Assembly (NCBI RefSeq): GCF_000003605.2
Contig: NW_003140811.1
Span: 1-63,968 of the forward strand
DNA length: 63,968 nt
Reading direction: 5' to 3'
Source: Saccoglossus kowalevskii
Lineage: Eukaryota > Hemichordata > Enteropneusta > Harrimaniidae
Shown here: positions 1-10,497 of the stretch, piece by piece
How the letters are laid out: each line of letters starts with the position of its first letter
How positions within the stretch are numbered: the first letter of the stretch is position 1
Position numbers and translations under genes: made by a program
Notes under the pieces: generated by a model
Database searches by the model: none
Told to the model about the DNA's origin: nothing
Seen by the model: the letters and a program-made list of their open reading frames with translations, nothing else

Positions 1-1000
1 GCACTACATAACACGTTAAATGCACTACATAACATTGTGAATGCACTACATGACATGGTGAATGTACTACATAACATGGTGAATACACTTCATAACGCGA
101 TGAATGCACTACATAACATGGTGAATGCACTACATGACATGGTGAATGCACTACATATCATGATAAATACGCTACATAACATGGTGAATGCACTATATAA
201 CATGGTGTTTGTACTGCATAACATGGTGAATGTACTACACAACATGGCGAATACACTACATAACACGCTGAATGCACTACATAACATGGTAAATTCACTA
301 CATAACATGGCGAATGCACTACAAAACATGGTGAATACACTACATAATATGGTGAATGCACTACATAACATGGTGAATACACTACATAACATGTTGAATG
401 CACTACATAACTTGTTGAATGTACTACATAACATGGTGAGTGCACTACATAACATGGTGAATACACTACATAACATGATAAATGTATTAAATAACATTGT
501 GAATGTAGTACATAACATGGTGAATGCAATACATAACATGATAAATGCACTTCCCAGCATGATAAATGCACTACATAACTCGTTAAATGCACTACATAAC
601 ATTATAATTGCACTACATAACATGGTGAATACACTACATAACATGGTGAATACACTACTTAGCACGGTAATTGCACTTCATAACACGATGAATGCACTAC
701 ATAACACGATGAATGCACTACATAACATGGTAAACGCCCTACATAACATGATAATTGCACTACATAACATGGTGAATACACTACTTATCACGGTAATTGC
801 ACTTCGTAACACGATGAATGCACTACATAACATGGTGAATACACTACATATCATGATGAATGCACTACATATCATGGTGAATGCACTATATAACATGATG
901 AATACACTACATAACTTACAACTTAATATGGTAAATGCGTCAGATAATTTTATGAATGCATTACAATGTATGGTCAATGCATTACATAACAATGTACTGC
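1..1000. repeat. 21-bp minisatellite, left edge cut by window
   Basis: A tandem array of a 21-bp unit (typical unit CACTACATAACATGGTGAATG) runs from the first base to about 1000 and becomes degenerate after about 900. Because 21 is a multiple of three and indels are rare, one plus-strand frame stays open from 37 to 1134 as a heptad of the form MVNALHN, and long frames also stay open on the minus strand. I read this as a by-product of the unit length and do not call a protein. The array continues beyond the window, so its full length is unknown. Confidence 0.95.
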
Positions 1001-3224
1001 ATTACATCCGTTATCGTGTCAGTTGCATTATGGCATTTGTGGTATTTTGCCTTGACAGTTGGGGATACACTTATGGATTTCAGTCCCTTGCCACGAAGGC
1101 GTTCAACTCTATTAACAAAATATATGAAAATTAAGATTATTTTTTGTTTGTTACTTGTTGGCATGTCAGTAAATTACGTTAAATACAACATCGAATATAT
1201 TTATTCATTCAAAAACGGCTCGTGATCATACGATATAGTGGTGGTGGAATTTTTTCAAGTTAGCCAAAGTATTGCCATAGTGACGGAGTGCTTCTATGAC
1301 GTCAAAATGACGTTACAATGTGAATGTAGTGTCGTTTAATTCGGAAGGTGCGTTTGAAAGTGAAATTTCTCAAAAATATCTTCTTCATTGTTGGATGCCT
1401 ACAGGTTAATTTATATCGACGCTGTCAACGGATTTCGTGTTGTTTATTTACGTCATATAAACGTCATATTATCAATGCAGTTGTTTGACGTTCATTTTAG
1501 ACTTCTTCTCAACCTTGTAATATTGTATTGCTAAAGGGTGAATGTACTTAGATAGTGGAACGGCGAAGATAACGATTTTATCTTGTTGAAAGCGTCACCA
1601 ATCATGCAATATTACGCAAAATACATCAATTTTACATCATCTCTGTCTCAAACTGAAGATCATAATTATAAGTGTTTTTTACGATGATACGGCAAAGATC
1701 GTATCTACCTACGCATAACAGAGGTCGATGCGCCTCAGTTTTGTCAATATTAAAGGGCGGTAGTCGTCGTTTCGCGTTCTGTTCGATATGGGACACATAG
1801 TGACGTATACAACGCGTGTAAAATACATTGTTTATTTACATGAAATTCGAACACGCGCTGCGCGACGACCACCGCGCTTCAAGTGACGTGATTCTATGTC
1901 AGTCAAGCACTACATTGCTACTGCGATCGATGTGTAAGCAAGGGAAAAAGTCCGAATGATTTTAACATATTTACTACCCGAACACAAAAACACTGTGTTT
2001 TACAGACTGAATAGTATAATATATTGAACCAGTTGTAGACCGTGTCCAAAAATGCAATCCTCATGTATACTTTTAACGTTTTCCCCACCCATCGCTACAT
2101 TACAGTATAGCGGTAAACTTTGTTTTTGTATCACAAACAAAATCGTCAATAATGATTAATATAATTAACTGGTAGCTGCCTGACTGTTGTTCTCCATTTC
2201 TTGATCTGAGATTAATGTGACGTAAATACCATACTCTGAGATAATTGTGACGTAAAGATGACGCATTTTTTCCTAAATAAAGAAAGCATTCGAGCGCATC
2301 AGTAATGCTTTTAAACAAGTCCCGATAAATGAAATCTATTGTTACCGGTATCAGACGTATAATATGTGAAATATAATGATGATAAGTGCATAAAAAATCT
2401 TCATGGGCAAAATAACTCCTATTATTGCCTGAAAAAAGTTGACCACACTTTCTATAAATACTTAAATTTTAAATCTTGTGGATGAAGAGATTTGGTTGAC
2501 TTATTAGTCGGTCGTATGATCTCATTAATTATGTACATATCTAATTCACATATATCTATTATGAATAAGCCGATAATGCAAACTTGGTTTAACTCTTTAT
2601 CGATCGTATTAATTAAATGGATAATAGGCACCTGGATAAACAGATGGTCACTATTAACTATCAACAGCTCTTGTAACCTCATTGAATATGCACATAACTT
2701 ATTCCGGAGATGTAATATAAAAAGACACTCACTGCTCACTACGTCTTGTGCATTAAAATGAAGAGATTTAGTTCAACTATTATGCTAATGTGACCGCATT
2801 AATTATGTGCATGTATAATTACAAACGATTTATTATAGACGCATATTAAATACTAACTGGATAATGTACACATTAATAATGATATTTAAATAAAGTATTA
2901 GCTGATCTCAGTTCTAGTAGAATAATAGCAGCTTCTCCAAAAATGTTATCGAAACAATGATTGAAGCAATTTGTTGTGATTGAACTAAAACTTCTAAACA
3001 TAAATATCTTTTCAACATTGGTTGGTAAGTCCATATCCTAGTTTATGGTGGTTTTGTCTGTTTTTCCAGTCTACTCTAGTCGTAAATTCGTGTGTACACT
3101 TGCTGTGCACTAAACATTCATTAAATTACTAAACTTAAACTTAAAGTGATGTAAAGTAAACAATCTGTTAACCAGTTATAAGGTCGTTATTGCAATCAAA
3201 GACCTGTGGCCCAAAATACATAAA
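1001..3224. other. unique AT-rich DNA with a CpG-bearing block and a diverged direct repeat
   Basis: No gene is recognisable. The stretch holds the TGACGT cluster described separately and a locally CpG-richer block at about 1690-1900. A diverged direct repeat about 277 bp apart starts near 2480 and 2757; both begin with ATGAAGAGATTT and later share TTAATTATGT. A short repeat around the two TGACGTAAA sites (2209-2255) is also visible. Confidence 0.5.
1297..2253. promoter_or_regulatory. cluster of nine TGACGT (CRE-like) sites
   Basis: A full palindromic CRE, TGACGTCA, lies at 1297-1304. Half-site cores (TGACGT or ACGTCA) lie at 1308, 1450, 1461, 1486, 1801, 1884, 2218 and 2248. In DNA of this base composition well under one such hexamer per kilobase is expected on the two strands together, so nine in about 960 bp is a clear excess. 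TGACGTCA is the established CREB/ATF bZIP site. No coding start is visible nearby, so which gene it would serve, if any, is unknown. It could instead be a fossil of a repeat rich in this motif. Confidence 0.4.
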
Positions 3225-4560
3225 CTATATATAAAATATGAAGTAACAAAAACAGTAAAGTTTATAACGTAATTTAAGGGAATGAAAAAGAAAGGCTGCA
3301 AGGAAATTCAATGCATTTCTGTCGTCAGACAATAACAACGTTAAAAACTTCTCATATGAGGGCGGGCTAAAATAATATCTAGGGATGTATGTTTTCCTAA
3401 ATTCATCAAATAAGAGACAAATCAACAAAAAGTGTAACTCATCTTCAATTTCCACGTTTTCATAGAGTGGGCAGAGGCTTGCTATCCTAAGACAATAAGA
3501 AGAACAACGGAAACAATATAGCATAAACCTATGATAGGGAATAGAAATAGCAAACAAAAAAACGCCCGGGCTCAAGCCGTGTTTTAAAATTACAATAATA
3601 ATTATTAAGTTTGTCCAAAGTTGCGACATCTTCTTGCCCATCTAAATATAAACGATATTTTAGTCTTGAAACAAAAATGTTAAAAAAATTACTGGTGTTC
3701 GATACCTCTTGCGACTCTCACACCTCATGCATATTACAGGAAAATAAATAATTGTTTAACATTGGTCACCCAATTTGGTTTGTATCTCGTCTGGGACATA
3801 TCTAGATGAAGTAACATAACATAACATTTCCGGGGATATCTACGTGCTGGCATACTCAGTAACTTGGCCTAATATTAAATGCATTTTTTTGCAGTGATAA
3901 GGTTTATTTTGTAACGCCAACACTCCCATAATATTGACAATTTGTTGCATTTTGGGAAACACCCAAGAACATTCTACATGCAAGGTGCTAGACGCGTTCA
4001 AGTTTTTCACAACCCCGGTGACCCCAAACTTCAGAGCCGTAAGTTAAAATAGGAAAAAATCATTGTATCAAAAATTTTAAAGAAATGTTTATATGGCAAG
4101 GGGCCTAATTCACTGATGCGCTTGCGTAAACACATTATCGACTTTTTAGCCTGTTGGGAAAGTATTTTAGTATCACTGGGCCAATTTAACAGACATGAAA
4201 CAACACATCCAAATACTTATAATATGAAACAACACATAGTCTTTTGTTATCATAAAACCACTTCTCAGTACTTCAAATAATACCTACCTCTTTAGTCTTG
4301 GAAAGATTGACAGACATTTTCCAAACATTACAGTCTTCACTTAAGTTATTCAACAGCCTCTGTAGCCCAAAAATCGAATCAGAAAATAACACAACATCGT
4401 CTACACAGAATGTTTACAAGATCGGGAGATAACTGAACCCTACCCCTCTGCCCTGATGTCTGCAAATTTGAAGCCAACTCATTTATAAAAAAGGAAAAAA
4501 AGGTAAAGACTCAGCATGAACCTCTGCCTAGCATGAACCTCTGCCTAACATCAACAGGAC
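3225..4560 (-). pseudogene. degenerate non-LTR retrotransposon reverse transcriptase (ORF2 C-terminal half)
   Basis: Reading the minus strand downward from about 4560 gives an RT block: FFPFFINELASNLQ, then the catalytic region FCVDDVVLFSDSIFGLQ, then VWKMSVNLSKTK and EKWFYDNK, then YYKYL. The catalytic box keeps both aspartates but has C-V in place of the usual Y-A. Farther down come an R-YPRK motif and, in one open stretch (3225-3641), the C-terminal Cys/His block with CPLYENV, EDELHFLLIC and IPRYY. These are hallmarks of the C-terminal half of many invertebrate LINE ORF2 proteins. Several stops and frame changes show it is dead, and the endonuclease half is missing. There is a short direct duplication of AGGCAGAGGTTCATGC near the 5' limit. 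I do not assign a clade with certainty (CR1/Jockey-like group). Confidence 0.85.
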
Positions 4561-4650
4561 AGGCAAATAATTCTCAATTATATGATTATTTCATCAGAAA
4601 AAATGGAAATACAAGTTGTTAAGTAGATAAAAACAATAACAAAAATATGA

Positions 4651-4694
4651 GGACTGTGAAAATAGTTCTACTGAACTAGTCTCGTCCACAGTCC
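4651..4694 (-). repeat. LINE-type stem-loop, two stacked stems
   Basis: An outer stem GGACTGTG (4651-4658) pairs with CACAGTCC (4687-4694). An inner stem AGTTC (4664-4668) pairs with GAACT (4673-4677) around a 4-nt loop. The same architecture with different stem bases occurs at 54294-54335 in the 3' part of another LINE. I infer it is the remnant 3' UTR hairpin of a LINE lying just beyond the RT fragment. Confidence 0.6.
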
Positions 4695-5645
4695 TGCCAT
4701 TCCAGTGAACTTCTTTGTAAAGGCCATTGACAGACAGAAACTATTTATATTTCTAAATCTGTACTAGGAAACAAAATAGATGAAAATACAATTCATCAAT
4801 AACTATTTATCAAAAAAATTAACCAAGCAACCAGTTGATATAATAATTAATTAACCTGTTATGAAACAATTAAACGAATCAAACAGCTAATCAAACAAAA
4901 ATAAGAAATATAAATAATGAATTGGTAGGGACAAAAAAACAACAACAATAAACAAAATCTTCGAAGGAACTAACAAATATACCCTGATTTCTCTGAAACC
5001 ATTTAAAGATTTCACACATTACTATAAATATTAAATACAATTTTGAACATTTTCCCCCTTATACCATTTTTTATAGCAAAGCCAAAGGCTTTCTGAGCAG
5101 TGAAATACCCCTATTAATTCTCCGGACTGTTTGGAGACCCATGCTTATACAAAACATTAATAATAGCTCCTGCCCACAACTCAGGTAAGACACTTTTTCC
5201 CACATTCTATTAAAAAGCACGAAAAAAAACCAGTTATGGACTTATTTCATTGTAATATATATTGTTATCTAAGATAACTTAATTTGTCTACACACCACGG
5301 AATGATTGACGTGATATCGACAATTAATTGGAGATTCCTGGACTGATCAAAAACGTGTCATTTTCACTACAATTCTTTTCGATTAATCTTGCAGCTTGTA
5401 GCGATAGGATAAGTCATATTAAAACTACCACCTGTGTGCAACTGAATAGTACGCGCTTAGAAGACTGTACAGGTATATTGGTGTTATGCAGTTAATCATG
5501 TATTTATTCTAAGTTTTTTGAGACAAGTTCATGTCAATACATAAATAAGAAGCAACGTTTTTAAAGAAATGTATGAAATATTTTAAAGATGTGTTGCATT
5601 TATTATCTTCTTTAATTGAGATATTGAATTATACGTAACGCCAAG
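4695..5645. other. AT-rich non-coding DNA
   Basis: No supported coding sequence. The first few hundred bases may be the remnant of the LINE 3' region attached to the hairpin at 4651-4694, because base composition and A/T runs are similar to the 54.3-54.6 kb LINE tail. I cannot align them convincingly by eye. Confidence 0.3.
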
Positions 5646-5951
5646 TCACAAAATTAAAGTCGTTAGCTTTGCTAACAAAAGGTTTCTTGTATGAACTACC
5701 ATACAATTTATTTTTTCATCCGTACTGCAGTTTATTTTGATTCCTCCCTTGAAATCAAAATCGGTATTTCCACAACCCATATACAAATGAGGTCTGAGAG
5801 CAAACAAAGTAGTCCTTTCAGAAGTACCGTTTTGCGAAACATCGCAGAAATAAATAATATTTAGAAGTACGATATTTTCCCCTCGAGATGCGGTGTATTC
5901 TGCTGCTAAAGCCGTAGGATACACCGCATCACTCGTGAAAATAACTTCCAT
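5646..5951 (-). CDS. unassigned open reading frame, about 100 residues
   Basis: On the minus strand an open frame of about 100 codons can begin at an ATG at 5951. Its composition is protein-like (Gly, Asp, Cys, Thr rich; stretches such as YMGCGNTDFDFKGG). It has no signal peptide or domain that I recognise. It contains an 11-bp perfect inverted repeat (GATGCGGTGTA at 5887-5897 and its complement at 5920-5930) that would form a hairpin. It could be a diverged exon or chance. Confidence 0.18.
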   Translation of the reverse strand: MEVIFTSDAVYPTALAAEYTASRGENIVLLNIIYFCDVSQNGTSERTTLFALRPHLYMGCGNTDFDFKGGIKINCSTDEKINCMVVHTRNLLLAKLTTLIL

Positions 5952-5957
5952 ACGCAA

Positions 5958-7690
5958 CGAGAGCCACGGGGAGGGTGTGGGGTTCTGTCATATTCTCATT
6001 CCCCTATTAATCCAACAGCATATTTTTGATCTATAGCAACCTATTATGTTTTATTCACCAGGACACATTGATAATCGACAATTTAGTGTAGTTGTCCATC
6101 ACAGACAGTTTTATCAACTTCAAACTATGCTTGTTCCCAGGCCGTCCTTTAGAACGCTCATAACGTAATTGTCATGTCTACTCGTTGCATTAATCTCATT
6201 ATATATTCATTGTATTAAACTGCCGTTTTGTAAGGCAAGAATACGAGAAAAGGTCACTGTCTGTCGTGGGAGATATAAATATGATTCAGACATAACATCA
6301 TTCATTTTTCCTTAAATTTTGTTACTGCACTTCCACAAGCCTTTAAATTTAGGTAATAAAACTGATGCTAATAAATCATTGGTAGTTTAAAATATAATTG
6401 ATTTTTTTTCAAATTCATGTATTATATCTGTCATATAAAAAGTCTGATGAAACGGTATCTTTTGTTAATCTGATCTGATGCGGTATTAGAAAATACACGT
6501 AATATTATCGTGCCGTATGGATATACAGTCTTAAGCCTCTTGCGAAAGCATGTAAGCTATGTCGTCTCCTATATATTCATTCATTCATTCATTCATTCAT
6601 TCATTCATTCATTCATTCATACATGTATTTTTTTAAATCGTCGCCAGCCCGTTACTTCTTGGCAGAATTGTCAATATAAACTTTACCAGTTGACTAAATC
6701 AAACACGACAGCTCGTTCTCTGGTCTGGTCAACTAAGTTAATTTTTGTTACGCGTTTCTATGGGAAATCGAACGAGCTATGAAGTGGAATACGACGAAGT
6801 CAATTGAATAGTGAAATACGACAAAGTCAATTGATATAAATTTGAATTACAATACATCGTTACAGAAACGTTGATTAATGAACTCTTAACGCGCCCAATC
6901 AAATCATGCAATTTAACTTCAACTCTTTCTCCAACGGATGATTGTTTTATAGATTGATTGTCTTCCAGCCCTACATATTTACATTTATACGGGTCAAGCA
7001 GATGTACAATCACCGGTCAATAGTTACAGTTGCAAGTTCCTGGGCACTCATAGCTCTAAAATTATGTTTTTTATTGTATGTATCGTGGATGATAGAACAA
7101 TAATAGATACAACTGATTGTGTCGGCTTTAAAATAATGGACATCATGCCTGTTTCGATTTTTCATCTAGTGTGATAAATTAAAACTTAAATAACGCCAAG
7201 AGTGCCTGACCATTTGATTCGACATATTCACCTATTCATGTTAAGCCAAAGTGAAAATTGTCATTGTTGTACTTCGAGAAATCTCTCTGATAATCAGTGG
7301 TGTTTTTATAAAACATATTCCTAACGTTTTCAATACATGCAACGATGGGTGAAATTAAAAGTGTATAATATAAGTTGCGATCGTACCGCAATGTCACAAA
7401 ATGTAAGAACAGATGATTTTGGCGGAAGAAGTAATACGTGTATGCTGAGCAATGAGCAGTTTTAAAATAATATAGTAGAACCATTTAAGCTTCTGCGTTG
7501 TTCACCGGCAAGTTTATAAATAGAGTTAGTCGGTAAGATTGCTTTCAAGACTAGCTGGATGCATCTGTTGTGTTTGAACCAGGTTTCCGTGATCCCTATA
7601 GTGAGTTTTGATGGTGTTAATTGGATCCTTCTCAGTAAGAAGTGTCAATTGCGTCTGAAAATATAGTATCATGAATGACACGTTAAAAAT
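5958..7690. other. AT-rich DNA with one microsatellite
   Basis: No gene is supported. Apart from the ATTC microsatellite at 6575-6620 I see only a short near-duplication of a GAATACGACGAAGTCAATTG-type segment at 6785-6835. Confidence 0.4.
6575..6620. repeat. (ATTC)n microsatellite
   Basis: About eleven uninterrupted ATTC tetranucleotides. Confidence 0.95.
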
Positions 7691-7875
7691 ATCCAGCTAG
7701 TAGACCATTTGGATTACATATTTTAATAACCAGAAATACATTTCAGTCAGAGCAATAATGTTAAACTTGGTGGTAAGGGTGTTATCGCATAACAATTTCA
7801 GTTTTTTAAAGTTCTTGTTCAGCGAACGAATATTGTAATGAGATATCCTGTGACTGTTAACGTTACCGTATGTTT
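7690..7875 (-). pseudogene. LINE ORF2 endonuclease N-terminal fragment
   Basis: The minus strand encodes HYNIRSLNKNFKKLKLLCDN followed by FNIIALTEM. This matches the start of the APE-type endonuclease domain of CR1/L2/Jockey-like LINEs, whose family pattern is N-x-RSLNKNF...FDIIALTETW. The frame ends within about 50 residues. In another frame a second ITETWF-like segment lies near 7590, so the region is rearranged. No RT follows within the next kilobase, so this is an isolated relic. Confidence 0.55.
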
Positions 7876-8242
7876 GTATTACCATGTATGTTTCTTCTGG
7901 CGTCGTATATATTGTATTGTAATTAATGTACGAATGATAGACGGCGACTCTGAACTTCATTGCCTAGACTTTATTGCTGAAACTCTTGAATTTCTTTACT
8001 TGTGATATTTCGTATATCGTATACGTTCGTGCGCGGCCACATGGAGTTCTTGTCTGAGATATGCTTTATTACGATGCAAACATAGTATCATTCTATAGTA
8101 CGTATACTGTATACCTTGAATCCCATTTACGTCTATTTGTCGCTTATACTCGTAATTAGCCACCATAACAGAAAATGTATTTCAAATGCAGTCATTTCCC
8201 CCTTGTAAAATAACCACATTCATTTCAGTGTTGCATACTTAC

Positions 8243-8298
8243 CATTTAGAAACCGACTCCACTAGTACTGCGTTTGAAGTAACATCTGCCACCCATCT
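8243..8298 (-). CDS. candidate 56-nt internal coding exon (minus)
   Basis: On the minus strand an acceptor (GATCTTCAG, with AG at 8300-8299) precedes a 56-nt block that ends at a strong donor, AAATG|GTAAGTATG (GT at 8242-8241). Only one of the three frames is open, reading RWVADVTSNAVLVESVSK. I do not recognise the protein, and neighbouring exons were not found. Short exons with good signals also arise by chance, so this is a lead rather than a gene call. Confidence 0.25.
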
Positions 8299-10147
8299 CT
8301 GAAGATCAACATTAAAAATTTTTATCTGCTAAAAGGTGTGTAACAATAAATTGTTATAACATCATGCGTTTTTATTTTTATTCAGCAAATCACCCGCATA
8401 GTCGATTCTAATCCTTAATATTTTATGGCTTGTCTATAATTACGTCATACCCGATGCTGCGGTGACATTCGATATAATTATTATATGATAGATATATAAT
8501 AGTATGCCTCGGTGTTTTCTGTGTATGTAGATTAATACACCGCTACACTGTATCTATAAGAACATGAACGAGTCACTACACTTGTATTTTCTAAAGGGTC
8601 CTTTGGTACACTGCAAATGGTGAGTTTGGAAATACACATGAGAGTTGTATTCGACTTTACATCTATTGCGGATACTAATAGAAGGGAAATGCAAATGCAG
8701 TATTTGAACTATGTTTTAATTTCATATATGGAATCAATTATAATTGAACGCATAACATAGCCACAGTAGTATACAGATGACCCTCTTGTATTTATGTAGT
8801 GTGGCGCTGTACACTAATGAAGTCCTTTTTAAAGCGAGCTGATAGTCTACGAATTGAGTTGTTGTTGGTAGAATGTTTTGTTTGCCAAATTGTAGGAGTT
8901 GCTACCTGTGCGTTTTAGAGATATAACGATTGAACTAGACGATACGCTGTATGAATAATCCGATTTACCGTATGAATGACGTAATCTTCATATTTATATC
9001 GAATTGGGATTTATAACATATTTTTATGAGAAGATTACAACTGCCTGGAGACAAATCTTATGAATTATTGAGTTGCATTTTGTAATCCACTATTTAAGGA
9101 ATCCGATTTCAAGATATTACTATTGGTATCTTGAACGATTGGATCAGGAAAACGTTCGCTCGTAACATACGAGCAATCTTATTTGTGGCAATATATATTG
9201 AAACACATACTATCTCACAACTAGACAGCATACTGATAAGATGCCAACATATACCTGATTGCCGCAATGTTAATATTAGTTTCAGAGCCTCAGGCCTCTG
9301 GGTTAATAAACGTTGTAATAAACGTCGTACATGTAACCATGTGAAATTTCCCTGTACCTTAAAATCTAACCAAGTATTACAAATCAAAAAGTGTGTTTTA
9401 AGATGGCTCATATATTTTCTGAGTGAAAACATATACATACAAAGTGTAACCTTACATTTTCATATTGTAATCACATCAGGGAAATGTTTGCCAAGTGTAT
9501 TGTATATCTTCTCCCTGTTGCGCATGGAAGTTGTGTGCTAAGTTTGAAGTTCTTAGCTATTCCTCCTTGTTGTATTTTTCATCAACATCCTATGTTGAGT
9601 GATTACATGATATAACCAAATTCAAATGATATATCCAGCTGATACTGCTCATAAGTAGGAAAACACCTTGCATTCATCCAGTTTCTACCAGACTCTATGG
9701 TATGATATATGAGATCATTTAATTGTACTATCATCAATTTTCCTAACCTTCACAGCAATATATCTCACTCTCTTCTTCTATGTACACCTCGCATCTGATT
9801 CTCTAGGTTCGGATTGCAAATATACAGGTTTTCTAAAAGGACATTGTCCTTTTTCAACAAGACTTTTAAATGCAGGTTTTGTAGATAACTATGTAATTAT
9901 GTAATTTATTTTTGTTTATGTAATTATTAATAAGATAATACACCCGTGAAACAGCCTATTTTGGCTATCAATCCAAGATGGCTGCCATATTAAATGGTAA
10001 AATTTCTATTTTTGGTGGTAATATGAGTATATGCTTGCTGTCTGTGGGCAACCGATACCCGAAAAAGTACTTGAAAGACAAAACAAGTCACATGATTTAT
10101 TAATAAGAATTTTGTCACATTCATGCCATTGAATAACGATATACGAG
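8299..10147. other. no supported gene; dispersed-repeat traces
   Basis: A plus-strand frame at 9131-9541 and an overlapping minus frame at 9109-9438 have no recognisable domain. The segment around 9475-9570 contains GCTAAGTTTGAAGTTC, similar to the CCAAGTTTGAAGTTCC element at 22.9-24.1 kb, so part of it is probably the same dispersed repeat. A CAAGATGGCTGCCAT motif occurs near 9973. Confidence 0.35.
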
Positions 10148-10148
10148 A

Positions 10149-10199
<51 letters not shown>

Positions 10200-10228
10200 A
10201 TACATAAATAAATAAATAAATAAATAAT
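10148..10228. repeat. (AAAT)n microsatellite bordering a dispersed repeat
   Basis: About twenty AAAT units with one ACAT interruption. It directly adjoins the dispersed repeat copy at 10235-10497, exactly as the longer AAAT tract adjoins the other copy at 21.2 kb. Confidence 0.95.
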
Positions 10229-10234
10229 ATGTAT

Positions 10235-10497
10235 AGCAAGCATTGGACCTATTGCTTGTCGCTGTTTTGCAAGAGAGTGTGGTTAAGTCTAAGTTACGTC
10301 TCAATCTTTTTGACAAGACCAACACATCCTTGAAAAAGAGGTATATCGTGAATATTTACCATTAGACGTTTGCCGTTATTCTTACGGCTAGTGTTATTTA
10401 TGTTTATCCCGATTTGTGAGAGTTGCTCGTACAACGTGTTGCTTTATAATTATATGCACGAGCGTGCACTGCCGTAATTCAAGAATCATAAAGCCTA
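10235..10497 (-). mobile_element. dispersed repeat copy 1 (retroposon-like, AAAT-flanked)
   Basis: About 260 bp is homologous to 21237-21494. Shared blocks include TTGTCGCTGTTTTGC, GAGTGTGTGGTTAAGT-like, GCCGTTATTCTTAC-like, GTGTTATT-ATGTT, AACGTGTTGCTTTATAA, ATATGCACGAGC and GTAATTCAAGAA. Both copies have an AAAT tract at the same end, which suggests a retroposed element with a simple-repeat tail read on the minus strand. I find no clear pol III boxes, ORF or target-site duplication. Confidence 0.7.

Noticed and set aside
37-1134. 365-residue heptad-repeat protein
   Set aside because: The frame is created by a 21-bp tandem unit; frames on the opposite strand are open too, and no start or splice context supports a gene.
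9109-9541. Coding pair at 9.1-9.5 kb
   Set aside because: Both strands are open for similar lengths, no domain is recognised, and a dispersed-repeat core lies at the right edge.
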